Assembly (NCBI GenBank): GCA_026260175.1
Contig: JAKCWW010007407.1
Span: 1 to 29,334, forward strand
Length of the DNA stretch: 29,334 bases
Origin: Reticulitermes lucifugus
Taxonomy: Eukaryota > Arthropoda > Insecta > Blattodea > Rhinotermitidae
Reading direction: 5' to 3'
The first letter of the stretch is position 1. Each line of letters opens with the position of its first letter. The position numbers were made by a program, and so were the translations under genes. The notes under the pieces were generated by a model, which saw only the letters and a program-made list of their open reading frames with translations, ran no database searches and had not been told where the DNA came from. Shown here piece after piece: positions 28,733 to 29,334 of the stretch.

Positions 28733-29334
28733 TTGCTCCTAACTTCAATCANCTTCGGTGTGCGACAGAAGCTAAAATCTGTGAGTACGTTAACTACTAA
28801 CGAGGCTATGCAGCGTTACGAAAGGAAGAACACCCTTGTGTGTATGTTCGACAAGGAAAGTCCACGAATATCAGCCTACGAGATTCATGAGTGGATACAC
28901 AAGAAGTTACAATTGGAACAAGAGAACGTTGTAGCCATTCAAATTGAAGGACCTACAAGGCAGGTATTTATTAAGACTGTTACGACTACAACAGTAGAAA
29001 ACTTGATACAAATGGGGAAACAACTTACGAACACGATAATGGCGAGATATCGAAGGTCAAATTAGGTTTCGCGGGACTAGGCAAGCGAAATATTAGAATC
29101 GCAAACCTCCCACCAGAAATGCCCAACGAGGCCATTAGGTCATATCTATCAAAATACGGCATGATACAAAATATCGCAGACGAAAAATGGTCAAATACAT
29201 ATCGATACAGTGTGGGAAATGGAATCCGGATAGTCACGATGGACCTAAAAGTGCACGTTCCGTCTCACTTCTATATAGATGGGTATAGAGCCCTAATATC
29301 ATACACCGGCCAACCTGTTACGTGTTACGTATGT
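28733..29334 (+). pseudogene. LINE ORF1 / Gag-like protein, partial at window end, one frameshift
   Basis: Plus strand, running off the window. Frame 1 has an ATG at 28808 (MQRYERKNTLVCMF) and continues through WIHKKLQLEQENVVAIQIEG to 29007-29040, where it breaks; a one-base shift then continues with DNGEISKVKLGFAGLG, RIANLPPEMP, EAIRSYLSKYGMIQNIADE, a YRYSVGNGIRIVTM stretch, HVPSHFYIDGYRALISYTG and QPVTCYVC at the very end. This is the RRM-like plus zinc-knuckle layout of insect LINE/retroelement ORF1 proteins; the final Cys-x2-Cys would begin a CCHC knuckle. It binds retroelement RNA in the family. An N lies at 28752, just before the frame, so the assembly here is not perfect and the frameshift could be a sequencing error. 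Which LINE clade it belongs to cannot be told from ORF1 alone. Confidence 0.75.

Overview
This is AT-rich, repeat-laden insect nuclear DNA with no convincing host gene. Everything I can recognise is a mobile-element relic, a tRNA-derived SINE, a tandem array or a fold-back repeat. The SINE with an 'Asp-Lys' tail region (26833-27056, minus), the LINE C-terminus with an LLDDLKE motif (1544-1829, minus) and the SETMAR-type mariner transposase tail (21705-21959) are sequence types I associate with insects, especially polyneopteran ones such as cockroaches, termites, stick insects and orthopterans. That placement is inference from memory, not a search result.

Layout. 1-5000: RTE-type LINE 3' remnant on the minus strand (1544-1829), a well-preserved SINE with 14-bp target-site duplication (2363-2626), a ~54-bp tandem duplication (2872-2979) and an older SINE of a related subfamily (3040-3346). 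5000-8200: a first hammerhead-like motif (5010-5042, minus), copy 1 of an unnamed dispersed repeat (5290-5500), a third SINE type (5965-6245) abutting a fold-back element (6247-6485), a related single-arm copy with a long pyrimidine-rich leader (6950-7400), and the best isolated hammerhead-like core (8133-8190). 8200-15900: mostly featureless, with several tandem arrays (9934-9997; 5 x 25 bp at 11771-11895; 7 x ~16 bp at 14445-14554; 7 degenerate ~41-bp units at 15056-15343), a minus-strand SINE (12512-12770), and copies 2 and 3 of the dispersed repeat (14765-14965, 15650-15860). 16167-16405 holds a fold-back element bounded by a perfect 12-bp direct repeat. 16400-24500: mainly anonymous, with an imperfect 41-bp duplication, a compact hairpin (19866-19910), an unassigned minus-strand open frame (20590-20817), the mariner relic and another fold-back element (23224-23419). 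24500-29334: another well-preserved SINE (24530-24812), weak fragments near 25.1-25.3 kb, the minus-strand SINE, an extensive RTE LINE endonuclease/RT-linker relic (27105-28250), a hAT-like short element (28394-28609), and the start of a LINE ORF1/Gag-like gene that runs off the window.

The most interesting thread is a set of dispersed short elements (5.0, 6.3, 7.3, 8.1, 16.2, 23.3, perhaps 25.1 kb) that all carry the string pattern [C/T]TGANGA-T-stem-loop-GAAAC[G/A], i.e. most of a hammerhead ribozyme core with one extra U. Three of them are arranged as head-to-head inverted pairs and one has a 12-bp target-site duplication, which is more like a retroelement (Penelope-like elements or retrozymes) than a cut-and-paste MITE. 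Second, the tRNA-SINE family has a tail hairpin preserved by a compensatory base-pair change between copies. There is no operon-like or pathway organisation among the genes.
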